34,339 nt of DNA from positions 1-34,339 of the forward strand of contig CAKUPC010000019.1 of NCBI GenBank assembly GCA_934675095.1, in the 5' to 3' direction. Positions 23,174-32,147 of the stretch are shown in pieces. A model generated the notes under the pieces. It ran no database searches and was not told the origin of the DNA. It saw nothing but the letters and a program-made list of their open reading frames with translations. Made by a program: the position numbers and the translations under genes. This DNA is from an uncultured Bacteroidales bacterium (GTDB taxonomy: Bacteria; Bacteroidota; Bacteroidia; Bacteroidales; UBA932). How positions within the stretch are numbered: position 1 is the first letter of the stretch; each line of letters opens with the position of its first letter.

Positions 23174-25362
23174 TGAATCTCAAGGCAACCATCAACCTTA
23201 TTTTGACGGCGGTGCTGTTCTGTGCCGGATGCGCACAGGGCGGCACCCCTGTCTATCTCGACACATCCGCCCCCGTCGAGGCCCGTGTCGAGGACGCCCT
23301 CTCGCGGCTCACCCTCGAAGAAAAGGTCGCGCTGCTCAGCGCCCAGTCCAAGTTCTCCTCTCCGGGAGTTCCGAGGCTCGGCATACCCGACGTATGGATG
23401 AGCGACGGCCCTTTCGGCATCCGTGAGGACAACCTCTGGGACGAGTGGAAAGGGGCGGGACACACCAACGACTCCTGCACCGCCAATCCGAACCTGACCT
23501 GCCTCGCGGCCACGTGGAACCGCGAGATGGCCCACCGCTATGGCGTGAATATGGGCGAGGAGGCCCGCTTCCGCGGCAAGACCGTCCTGCTCGCTCCGGG
23601 GGTGAACATCTTCCGTACGCCTCTGTGCGGCCGCAACTTCGAGTATATGGGCGAAGACCCTTTCCTTGCGGCACAGATGGCGGTGCCTTACATCAGGGGT
23701 GTTCAGGAAAACGGGGTGGCTGCCTGCGTGAAGCATTTCGCGCTGAACAACCAGGAGGCGCACCGCCACAAGACAAACTCCGTCGTGGATGACCGTGCCC
23801 TGCGCGAAATCTATCTCCCGGCCTTCGAAGCTGCGGTGAAGGACGCCGGCGTATGGGCGGTGATGGGCGCGTACAACCGCTACAGGGGCGAGTTCTGCTG
23901 TGAAAACCAGTATCTTCTGAACGACATACTCAAAAAGGAATGGGGCTTCGACGGCGTGGTCGTCTCCGACTGGGGAGGCACCACAAACACCGAGCAGGCC
24001 GCCCTCAACGGGCTTGACATGGAGTTCGGCACCGGCACCGACGGCCTTGCCGAGGACTGGGGCGACTCCTACGAGGCCTACTTCCTCGCCGGTCCCTATC
24101 TCGCGGGTCTTCGCAGCGGGAAATATCCCCTGGAAGGGCTCGACGACAAGGCCCGCCGCGTCCTGCGCCTGATTTTCCGCACCACAATGTCCGGGAACAC
24201 CGACTTCGGCTCCTTTGCCTCTCCGGAGCATTTCCGCACCTCGCGTGAGATTGCGCAGGAGGGCGTGACGCTGCTCAAGAACGAGGGGCATACCCTTCCG
24301 ATAGACCTTGACGGCGTGAAGAAGATTCTCGTCGTGGGGGACAACGCCACCGCAAGGCACATCGGAGGAGGCGGCTCGATGTACCTCAAGACCAAGTACG
24401 AGGTCACTCCGCTTGAGGGAGTCCGCGCTCTCGTGGGCGACCGTGCCGAGGTCAGCTATGTCCGGGGCTACCGTCCCAAGGGCAACTCCGGCCGTCCGGA
24501 GGACATGGACGCGCTCCGTGAGGAGGCCGTCGAGGCTGCCCGGGATGCCGACGTCGTGCTTTTCTTCGGCGGACACAACCGCTGGGGGACTCAGGACTGC
24601 GAGGGAATGGACCGCATCGAATACGGGCTTTCCTACGGGCAGGAGGAACTCATCGCCGCTCTCGGGGAGGTCAGCGACCGCCTTGTCGTGACCCTCGTCT
24701 CGGGTTCCGCCGCAGCGATGCCTTGGCTCGACGCACCGGAGGCCGTGCTCTACGGCTGGTACGGCGGCAGCGACACCGGCAACGTGATTGCGGACGTGCT
24801 CTTCGGCAATGTCTGCCCCTCCGGCAAGCTTCCGTTCACGATTGCTCAGAAACTTGAAGACTATCCGCCGCACTACCTCAACATCTATGACCGCAACAAC
24901 ACCGGCGACGTCGTCTATGAGGAGAGCCTCTTCGTCGGCTACCGCTGGTTCGACAAGATGGGCATCCGTCCGCTGTTCCCGTTCGGCTACGGCCTGAGCT
25001 ACACCGACTTCGAGACCGGACCGGTCAAGGCTTCGGGCAGGTCCCTGCGTGAGGGCGGCTCGCTGAAGTTCCGCGTCCCCGTGAAGAATGTCGGAAAGGT
25101 CCGCGGAGCGCAGACCGTCCAGCTCTATGTCCGCGACGTCGAGTCCTCGCTTCCGCGTCCTCTGAAGGAACTCAAGGATTTCGGGAAAATCTGGCTTGAA
25201 CCCGGTGAGAGCGGCACTGTTGAACTCACTCTGACCTCCCGGGATCTGCGTTTCTACGACGACGCGAAACAGGCGTGGACTGCGGAGAAGGGCGAGTTCG
25301 AGGCGATGTTCGGAACGTCGTCGGCCGACATCTTCCAGACGGTCAGGTTCACTTTGAAATGA
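23173..25362 (+). CDS. GH3 beta-glycosidase (lipoprotein)
   Basis: This 729-aa protein has lipobox VLFCAGCAQG (C20). The GH3 N-terminal TIM barrel (about 36-340) shows PDVWMSDGPFGIR, VNIFRTPLCGRNFEYMGEDP, CVKHFALNNQE (K187, H188), and nucleophile D266 in GVVVSDWGG. The GH3 C-terminal alpha/beta sandwich (about 365-580) has the acid/base candidate E477 in CEGMDR. The fibronectin type III-like domain (about 630-720) has the linking motif PLFPFGYGLSYTDFE. The family is exo-acting and usually releases terminal beta-glucose or beta-xylose. The R-T-P-L-C-G-R-N-F-E-Y signature is the beta-glucosidase branch rather than the NagZ branch. It is translationally coupled to the preceding lipoprotein gene. 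Confidence 0.94.
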   Translation: MNLKATINLILTAVLFCAGCAQGGTPVYLDTSAPVEARVEDALSRLTLEEKVALLSAQSKFSSPGVPRLGIPDVWMSDGPFGIREDNLWDEWKGAGHTNDSCTANPNLTCLAATWNREMAHRYGVNMGEEARFRGKTVLLAPGVNIFRTPLCGRNFEYMGEDPFLAAQMAVPYIRGVQENGVAACVKHFALNNQEAHRHKTNSVVDDRALREIYLPAFEAAVKDAGVWAVMGAYNRYRGEFCCENQYLLNDILKKEWGFDGVVVSDWGGTTNTEQAALNGLDMEFGTGTDGLAEDWGDSYEAYFLAGPYLAGLRSGKYPLEGLDDKARRVLRLIFRTTMSGNTDFGSFASPEHFRTSREIAQEGVTLLKNEGHTLPIDLDGVKKILVVGDNATARHIGGGGSMYLKTKYEVTPLEGVRALVGDRAEVSYVRGYRPKGNSGRPEDMDALREEAVEAARDADVVLFFGGHNRWGTQDCEGMDRIEYGLSYGQEELIAALGEVSDRLVVTLVSGSAAAMPWLDAPEAVLYGWYGGSDTGNVIADVLFGNVCPSGKLPFTIAQKLEDYPPHYLNIYDRNNTGDVVYEESLFVGYRWFDKMGIRPLFPFGYGLSYTDFETGPVKASGRSLREGGSLKFRVPVKNVGKVRGAQTVQLYVRDVESSLPRPLKELKDFGKIWLEPGESGTVELTLTSRDLRFYDDAKQAWTAEKGEFEAMFGTSSADIFQTVRFTLK

Positions 25363-25485
25363 TCCGGAATCTGAAAAAAAACTCCCCAATCTTCGGGAAT
25401 ATTCATGGAAACATGAAAAATAAGTTGCATCGATTGAGGGTGGGGGAATATATAATATTGTGTAAATATATTTTATTGATATATA

Positions 25486-27690
25486 ATGAATTATAAGAAT
25501 GTCTATTCAGCCGCGACGGCATTTTTCAGATGTGTTTCGCTTTCAGTAGCCGTTTTGGCGGCCCTTTCATGCGAGGAGTCATCGACGCCGCTTTATAAGC
25601 AGGCCGACGCTCCGGTAGAAAAGCGTGTGGAGGACCTGCTGTCGAGGATGACTCTTGAGGAGAAAGTCCTCCAGATGAGCCAGATTACGCTCGGCAAGAA
25701 CCTGAACGCCAATAATATAGGAAACGAGACGGCGGAGCCTGTGCTCGGAAGCTACATCACCTACGTCGCCACGGACGCGACTGAAATCAACGCCATGCAG
25801 CGCCGCGCACTTGAGGAGACACGCCTCGGAATCCCTGTCCTTTTCGGCTACGATGCCATCCACGGCTTCCGCACCGTCTATCCGATTCCTCTCGCCCAGG
25901 CCTGCTCCTGGAACCCAGGGCTCGTCGAGAGCGCCTGCGCGATTTCCGCCCGCGAAACCCGTCTGACCGGCATCCACTGGACATTCGCGCCGATGGTCGA
26001 CATTGCCCGTGACGGACGCTGGGGACGCTGCGCCGAAGGCTACGGCGAGGACCCTTATGCCGCTTCCGTGTTCTGCGCCGCCTCCGTTAGGGGCTATCAG
26101 GGCGACGACATCTCCGACACCACGAGGGTGGCCGCCTGCATCAAGCACTACATCGGCTACGGAGCCTCCGAGGGCGGCCGGGACTATGTCCCCACAGAAA
26201 TCTCCCGTCAGACCCTCTGGGACACCTATATGCCTCCATATCAGGCCGGCATCGAGGCCGGGGCGGCGACCGTCATGAGTTCCTTCAATTCCATTAACGG
26301 GCTTCCCGTGAACGGCGACCGCTACCTCCTGACCGACGTGCTCAAGAAGCAGTTCGGCTGGGACGGGATGATTGTCTCTGACTACGACGCGGTGAAGCAG
26401 CTTGTCTATCAGGGCGCCGCCGCCGACCACAGGCAGTGCGCCGAGATAGCCGCCAACGCGGGACTCGACATGGACATGGCCGACCTTTGCTACTACCACA
26501 ACCTCGCCTCCCTCGTCACCGAGGGCAAGGTCAAGGAAAGCACCATAGACGATGCCGTGCGAAGGATTCTGAGGCTCAAGTTCCGACTCGGCCTCTTCGA
26601 GCACCCCTACGCGCCGGTGACTTCGCCTTCCGAGCGCTTCACCCTTCCGGGTGACCGCGAGACAGTGATGCGCCTTGCCGAGGAGTCGGCCGTGCTGCTC
26701 AAGAACGACGGGCTGCTGCCTCTGGGCCAGAAGCCGGGCAAGATTGCGCTGATAGGCCCTATGGCGAAGGACCTCTGGGGACAGGTCGGCTCGTGGGGCG
26801 GTCATCCGCTCGCCGAGGACGTGATTACGCTTCACAAGGCCATGACCGACGAGTTCAGCGCGGCCAATGTTCTCTACGCCAAGGGCTGCGGCTTCGAGGG
26901 CGACGACCGCAGCGGCTTCTCGGAGGCCGTGGCGGCGGCAAGACGAGCTGACGTCGTGGTGCTCTGCCTCGGCGAGCTCACGAAATGGAGCGGCGAGAAC
27001 GGAATACGCTCGACCCTTGCCCTGCCGGCGATTCAGGAGCAGCTCGCCGTCGAGCTGAGCAAGACCGGAAAGCCTCTCGTCCTGCTGCTTAACAACGGCC
27101 GTCCTCTGGAACTCTGCCGCCTCGAACCGCTCTCCAATGCCATTGTGGAGCTGTGGCAGCCGGGCATCTCCGGCGGAAAGCCTGCGGCAGGCATACTCTC
27201 CGGCCGTGTGAACCCTTCAGGAAGGCTCTCCATAACCTTCCCGTACTCCTCCGGACAGATTCCGATTTACTACAACCGCCGCCGCACGAGCCGTCCGTTC
27301 ATGGGCTTCTATCAGGACATTCCCCGCGAGCCGATGTACTGGTTCGGCCACGGCTTGAGCTACTCGCACTTCACCTACGGCGACATCCGCAAAGTTTCGG
27401 ACACTCCGCTCGCATTTGAGGTCGATGTGACCAACGACAGCCAGCGTGACGGCATGGAGACCGTCTTCTGGTACATCAGCGACCCCGTCAGCACCGTCAC
27501 CCGCCCCTACAAGGAACTCAAGTTCTTCGAGAAGCGCATGATTCCGGCGGGGGCCACCGAGACCTTCCGCTTCGAGGCCGACCGTCTCCGCGACCTCGGC
27601 TATGTGAACGGGAGCGGCGAGCGGTATTTCGAGCCCGGCAAATTTGAAATTCTCACCGCCGACAAGAAGTTCGAGATTGACGTCGAATAA
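25486..27690 (+). CDS. bglX: GH3 beta-glucosidase, BglX-like (lipoprotein)
   Basis: This 734-aa protein has lipoprotein signal VLAALSCEES (C29). The GH3 barrel (about 42-350) shows RMTLEEKVLQM, PVLFGYDAIHGFRTVYPIP, FAPMVDIARDGRWGRCAEGYGEDP, CIKHYIGYG (K220, H221), and nucleophile D299 in GMIVSDYDAV. The C-terminal sandwich (about 385-610) has acid/base candidate in LTKWSGENGIRS, and the FnIII-like domain (about 640-734) follows MYWFGHGLSYSHF. The GYD-IHG-RT and GRWGR signatures place it with BglX-type periplasmic beta-glucosidases, a different branch from the GH3 just upstream. The 123-bp AT-rich gap before it is the longest within the enzyme run and may hold an internal promoter, though no perfect box was seen. 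The gene ends in a repeated stop (see the 15-bp repeat). Confidence 0.93.
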   Translation: MNYKNVYSAATAFFRCVSLSVAVLAALSCEESSTPLYKQADAPVEKRVEDLLSRMTLEEKVLQMSQITLGKNLNANNIGNETAEPVLGSYITYVATDATEINAMQRRALEETRLGIPVLFGYDAIHGFRTVYPIPLAQACSWNPGLVESACAISARETRLTGIHWTFAPMVDIARDGRWGRCAEGYGEDPYAASVFCAASVRGYQGDDISDTTRVAACIKHYIGYGASEGGRDYVPTEISRQTLWDTYMPPYQAGIEAGAATVMSSFNSINGLPVNGDRYLLTDVLKKQFGWDGMIVSDYDAVKQLVYQGAAADHRQCAEIAANAGLDMDMADLCYYHNLASLVTEGKVKESTIDDAVRRILRLKFRLGLFEHPYAPVTSPSERFTLPGDRETVMRLAEESAVLLKNDGLLPLGQKPGKIALIGPMAKDLWGQVGSWGGHPLAEDVITLHKAMTDEFSAANVLYAKGCGFEGDDRSGFSEAVAAARRADVVVLCLGELTKWSGENGIRSTLALPAIQEQLAVELSKTGKPLVLLLNNGRPLELCRLEPLSNAIVELWQPGISGGKPAAGILSGRVNPSGRLSITFPYSSGQIPIYYNRRRTSRPFMGFYQDIPREPMYWFGHGLSYSHFTYGDIRKVSDTPLAFEVDVTNDSQRDGMETVFWYISDPVSTVTRPYKELKFFEKRMIPAGATETFRFEADRLRDLGYVNGSGERYFEPGKFEILTADKKFEIDVE

Positions 27691-27727
27691 AGCCGAATCG
27701 AATAAGGCCCAATCGAATAAAGATGTG
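27683..27727 (+). repeat. 15-bp tandem repeat spanning the GH3 stop codon
   Basis: Three consecutive 15-bp units begin TCGAATAA: TCGAATAAAGCCGAA (27683), TCGAATAAGGCCCAA (27698) and TCGAATAAAGATGTG (27713). The last is degenerate at its 3' end. Because 15 is a multiple of three, the TAA stop recurs in frame at 27688, 27703 and 27718. It looks like a local slippage duplication of the gene end. Confidence 0.85.
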
Positions 27728-27766
27728 TCAAATTTCGTCATACGGGATATAAACCCTCTCATGTAA

Positions 27767-30700
27767 ATGAAAATCATTCCGCATATATTCCTCTCAATCG
27801 CGCTCTTGTTCGCGCTCACCCCGATTTGCTCCGGTTCTGAAAATGCCGTTTCGGGAAACTCCATTTCGGAATCTTCAGCTCTTTCCTCATTCGTTGACCG
27901 CGTCTGCGGCGAGGGTATGTCGGAGCGTATTCTCATCGGCACCGACGCTTCACTTTCCGCCGGAGGGCATGATGTCTTTGTCATATCCTCAAGGGACGGA
28001 AAGCCTGAGATTGTCGGCAGCGGCGTTTCTGCGGCGACGGCGGGACTGGGATGGTATCTGAACCATTATGTTCATGTGAACATATCATGGAACAGCCTCA
28101 ACGCAGACCTTCGTGGATGCTCTCTTCCCCTGCCGAAGGCTCCGGAGCGCAGGGAATGCCGGGCGGAATGGCGCTACTACCTGAATTACTGCACCTATTC
28201 CTACTCCTGTGCTTTCTGGACGGAGGAACGCTGGATGAAGGAAGTCGATTGGATGGCCCTGCACGGGATAAACATGCCGCTGATGGCTCTCGGAACGGAT
28301 GTCGTCTGGCGCAATGTGCTCCGCGGCCTCGGCTGTGACGAGGATGAAATTTCCTCTTTCATCGCCGGCCCGGGATTTCAGGCATGGTGGATGATGGGCA
28401 ACCTTGAGGGCTGGGGCGGGCCGCTTCCGGAGCGGTGGTACGACCGTCAGGAAAGGCTCTGCCGCAGTGTCCTCGGCAGGATGCGCTCGCTCGGGATGGA
28501 ACCCGTCCTTCCCGGCTACTGCGGGATGCTTCCTCGTGGTTTTCTCGGCAAGCCGGGCTACGACCTGTCCGACACCGGACTTTGGGCGGCATTCCCCAGA
28601 CCTGCATTTCTTCAGCCGTCCTCGTCCAAGTTCGCTTCTGTTGCCGATTTGTACTATGAGGAGCAGGAGGGGCTCATGGGGCGGTCTCGTTTCTACAGCA
28701 TGGATCCGTTCCATGAAGGCGGAAACATAGACGGCACTGACATCCCGCAGGCCTACAAAGACATACTCTCCGCCTTGCGCGACCGCAATCCGGACGCTGT
28801 CTGGGTGCTCCAGAGCTGGAATGAGAATCCGAGGCGCGAGGCACTTGAGGCTATCGGACACGGGGACTGCATTGTCCTTGACCTATTTTCCGAGGCGAGG
28901 CCGAAATGGCGCGACGGCTATTACGGGCACGACATGATATGGTGCATGCTGCCTAACTTCGGAGGCCGGATAGGCCTGCACGGCCGCCTCTCCAAGGCTG
29001 CGGAAGGCTGGTTCGACGCGATTGAGGCCTTCCCGGAGACAATGGTCGGCATAGGCGCGGCTCCGGAGGGCATAGAGACCAATCCTGTTCTTTATGACCT
29101 GCTGTTTGAACTTCCTTGGATGAACCGGGAAACGGACTGGGATTGTGACTCGGGCAGGGACAGAAGTCGCGGATGCGACCGATGGCTTGACGGCTATGTG
29201 CTCGCCCGCTACGGCGCATCCGACCCGTCCCTTTCCCGTGCCTGGCACAAGATTGCCGCTTCGGCGCTGGCCTGCCCCACAGGACAGGAAGGCACGAGCG
29301 AGCCGATAGTCTGCGCCCGCCCCGGCTGGGGGCTGAAATCCGTCTCCAGGTGGAGCACGGCGGAGATCTTCTATGATGTGAGAGAACTCCGCGCCGCTGC
29401 TGCCCTGTTCCTTGACGTCAAGCCTCGCTTCTCCGGAAACGCCGACTACCGTCACGACCTGACAGACCTCGTGCGCCAGACTCTTACGGATTCCACGCTC
29501 TGTCTGCTGCGGAATGTCGAGACGGCGTATAAGTCCGGAGACACGGCGGCGTTCCGCTCCGGCTATGAGGCGTTTCTCGGGATGATTGCCGACATTGACA
29601 CGTTGCTTTCCACGGATTCGTTCTTTCATGTCAACCGGTGGATTGAGGCGGCGGGGAAAGTCTGTGACGAGATGGCCGGCGCGACCGACGCAGACAGGGC
29701 GATGATGGAGCGTAACGCGCGGACTCTCGTCACCGTCTGGGGCGACCGTCTCTCTGCCCGCAGCCTGCACGACTATTCCAACCGTGAATGGGGAGGGATG
29801 CTTTCCTCGTTCTATCTTCCGCGATGGGAGCGCTTCTTTGAGGCTGTGGAACGCGGTGAGGGACTTCCTGACGAAGACGGGTGGTATGAGATTGAAAATG
29901 AATGGACACGCAGACGGGAACTCTATCCTTTGTCGGATGAACCTGCCGTTGACTGTGCCGAACGGATGTTCCGGAAATATTTCGGCGGCAGCCTTGAACT
30001 CTCGGCTTCGTCCGAGGTCACGGCGCTCTCCGACGAGGTCGGTGATTATGTCCCTTACATCAAGCAATATCTGGCCGGAATCGGACTCCAGCCGTCAGAT
30101 GAGACTCGCGGGCGGAAAGGAACCGGAACAAATTCGGTGGCTGATAATGCCTGCGGCGGTGCGGCAGCCATTGTCCTTGACATCGACGGCGGCCTTGAAT
30201 GCGGCCCGGAGGGCTTCGAGTTCGCGGTTCGCCCCGGAGAGCTTCGCATAACCGGACATGACCGAGCCGGGGTATTTTATGGAATCCAGCACCTTCTGCG
30301 CAAGCTTCCGCCGTCCGTCTATGCGAAGAAAGGGCTTTCAGAATCGGTCAGCTTGCCGTTCGGAGTGATGCTCGATGCGCCGGAGAACTCCTATAGGGGA
30401 CTGATGATAGACGTCGCAAGGGCGTTTGTGGATGCCGAAGGCCTGAAACGGCAGATAGACCTCATGAGCATGCACAACCTCAATGTTCTGCATCTGCACC
30501 TGACGGACAACGAGGGCTGGCGCATTGAAATCAAGTCACATCCGGAGCTTGCCGAGGTAGGGGGATTCCGAGGTGGCGACTCTCCCGTGGGGGCGCAGTA
30601 CGGCCTCTGGGACAGGCGCTACGGCGGCTATTACACTCAGGAGCAGATGCGCGAAATCATCGCCTACGCCAAGTTCCGCAACATAACCGTAATCCCCGAG

Positions 30701-32119
30701 ATAGACCTTCCCGGGCACAGTCAGGCCATCGCCCGCGTGTTTCCGGAAATCCTTTGCGACTATGCTCCGGACACCACCCGGACGGCGGGCTATGATATGC
30801 GCGGGGTCTGGTGCGTCTCCCGCGAGGCGAACTACAGCCTTTTAGACGACATAATCTCCGAAATCGCGGCTCTCTTCCCGTCGGAATACATCCACATCGG
30901 CGGCGACGAGGTAGGGATGAAGGGCTGGCTGTCCTGCCCTCACTGCGCCGCGCTCATGAAGGAGAGGGGATTCACCGACCCGAGGCAGCTTGAGGACCTG
31001 TTCATGAAGCGCGTCACGGCCATCGTCAAGTCCAAGGGCAAGACCCCGGTGGCATGGTGGGACAAGGACGTGATTACGGACAGCTTCACCAAGGAGAGCC
31101 TCGTCTGCGCATGGCAGGACATCCCTGCCTGTCGCTATGCCATGGACAAGGGCTACAGGACGGTCTTCATGTCGGCCTGGCATCTCTACTTCGACATGAA
31201 GCAGGGCCCGCACGACCCCGGTCAGGACTGGGGCGGCATAATAGACTGGCGCAGGGTCTATGACCTTGACCTCGGGCGAATCGGCGTGACTGACGCGGAA
31301 AAGTCCGCCGTCGTCGGCTACGAGGGCGCGTTCTGGGCGGAAACCCATCTTCAGAACGACCCCGAATGCTCCGACTACCTCGACTTCATGCTCTGGCCGC
31401 GTGCCGCCGCGCTCGGGGCGATGTCCTGGGGCAAAAGACTTTCGGGCGAGGAGTTCGGGGAATATATGAGGACGCGCCACTATCCGCGCCTTTCCGCTAT
31501 GGGCGTGGCGTTCCGACTCCCGGAGCCGTCCGTGACATGGGAGGACGGAGTCCTCTCGGCCTCGGCGGAAGCGGGGACGACAATCCTCCGCATAAAGGAC
31601 GGAGACCGTCCAAAGGCTTATGACAAGCCGTTCAGGACAGCGCATCCGGAGCGCTATGACTTTGTAGCCCGTTTCGGAAGCGGCCGCAGCGTTCCCGTCA
31701 AGGCACGGCAGTGCTACGACATCATAAAACCGGCCATCCGCCTCAATTCATCCCTTCCCGAAGACGGCTGGAAACCGTTTTCCGGAGTCGAGGCATACAG
31801 GGACAAGGCTCATTTCTCCCGTGCGCCTCACGAGGGCGACTGGATTCGCATCGACTTTTCCGAACCGGTAAAGTGCCGTGAAGTTGCACTAAAGACCGGT
31901 GAGGCTCATTTTGCGAGCGGCGGCTTTCCATACGGCTACGCGGAGGTCTCCTACGACGGGAAGCATTTCCACAGGGCAGGCCCGCTCGCTGACGGCGGAG
32001 TCTCCATATTCCCGAAACGTCCGGTACGCGCCGTGAGACTCGTGTGCACTTTCACCGGCAACGGCCGCGAACTGACAATCTTCCAGCCCATAAGGGTATA
32101 TCCCCTCATGACGGAATAA
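27767..32119 (+). CDS. GH89-GH20 fusion: alpha-N-acetylglucosaminidase plus beta-hexosaminidase
   Basis: This is a 1450-aa secreted protein (signal peptide 1-23). Residues about 30-740 are a whole GH89 enzyme of NAGLU type: N-terminal domain, then WRYYLNYCTYSYSCAFW, WMALHGINMPLMALG, catalytic-acid candidate E317 in MDPFHEGGN, DLFSEARPKW, MIWCMLPNFGG, and nucleophile candidate E434 in GIGAAPEGIE. Residues about 750-1225 are a GH20 enzyme: small alpha/beta domain, then GLMIDVARAFV, HLHLTDNEGWRIEI, EIDLPGHSQAI, and the catalytic pair D1047-E1048 in HIGGDEVG. A beta region (about 1290-1350) and an F5/8-like module (about 1375-1450) end it. GH89 removes terminal alpha-GlcNAc and GH20 removes beta-GlcNAc/GalNAc, as in mucin O-glycans. 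The frame is continuous with no internal signal peptide. Confidence 0.93.
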   Translation: MKIIPHIFLSIALLFALTPICSGSENAVSGNSISESSALSSFVDRVCGEGMSERILIGTDASLSAGGHDVFVISSRDGKPEIVGSGVSAATAGLGWYLNHYVHVNISWNSLNADLRGCSLPLPKAPERRECRAEWRYYLNYCTYSYSCAFWTEERWMKEVDWMALHGINMPLMALGTDVVWRNVLRGLGCDEDEISSFIAGPGFQAWWMMGNLEGWGGPLPERWYDRQERLCRSVLGRMRSLGMEPVLPGYCGMLPRGFLGKPGYDLSDTGLWAAFPRPAFLQPSSSKFASVADLYYEEQEGLMGRSRFYSMDPFHEGGNIDGTDIPQAYKDILSALRDRNPDAVWVLQSWNENPRREALEAIGHGDCIVLDLFSEARPKWRDGYYGHDMIWCMLPNFGGRIGLHGRLSKAAEGWFDAIEAFPETMVGIGAAPEGIETNPVLYDLLFELPWMNRETDWDCDSGRDRSRGCDRWLDGYVLARYGASDPSLSRAWHKIAASALACPTGQEGTSEPIVCARPGWGLKSVSRWSTAEIFYDVRELRAAAALFLDVKPRFSGNADYRHDLTDLVRQTLTDSTLCLLRNVETAYKSGDTAAFRSGYEAFLGMIADIDTLLSTDSFFHVNRWIEAAGKVCDEMAGATDADRAMMERNARTLVTVWGDRLSARSLHDYSNREWGGMLSSFYLPRWERFFEAVERGEGLPDEDGWYEIENEWTRRRELYPLSDEPAVDCAERMFRKYFGGSLELSASSEVTALSDEVGDYVPYIKQYLAGIGLQPSDETRGRKGTGTNSVADNACGGAAAIVLDIDGGLECGPEGFEFAVRPGELRITGHDRAGVFYGIQHLLRKLPPSVYAKKGLSESVSLPFGVMLDAPENSYRGLMIDVARAFVDAEGLKRQIDLMSMHNLNVLHLHLTDNEGWRIEIKSHPELAEVGGFRGGDSPVGAQYGLWDRRYGGYYTQEQMREIIAYAKFRNITVIPEIDLPGHSQAIARVFPEILCDYAPDTTRTAGYDMRGVWCVSREANYSLLDDIISEIAALFPSEYIHIGGDEVGMKGWLSCPHCAALMKERGFTDPRQLEDLFMKRVTAIVKSKGKTPVAWWDKDVITDSFTKESLVCAWQDIPACRYAMDKGYRTVFMSAWHLYFDMKQGPHDPGQDWGGIIDWRRVYDLDLGRIGVTDAEKSAVVGYEGAFWAETHLQNDPECSDYLDFMLWPRAAALGAMSWGKRLSGEEFGEYMRTRHYPRLSAMGVAFRLPEPSVTWEDGVLSASAEAGTTILRIKDGDRPKAYDKPFRTAHPERYDFVARFGSGRSVPVKARQCYDIIKPAIRLNSSLPEDGWKPFSGVEAYRDKAHFSRAPHEGDWIRIDFSEPVKCREVALKTGEAHFASGGFPYGYAEVSYDGKHFHRAGPLADGGVSIFPKRPVRAVRLVCTFTGNGRELTIFQPIRVYPLMTE

Positions 32120-32147
32120 TATAATGTTTAACGAATCATTGAATGAA

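Noticed and set aside
23128..25389. 753-codon minus-strand open frame antisense to the first GH3 gene
   Set aside because: It mirrors a clear GH3 gene with full catalytic motifs, and its translation is low in recognisable motifs and rich in Val/Ala/Gly/Glu/Arg. Long antisense frames are a by-product of GC-rich third codon positions.
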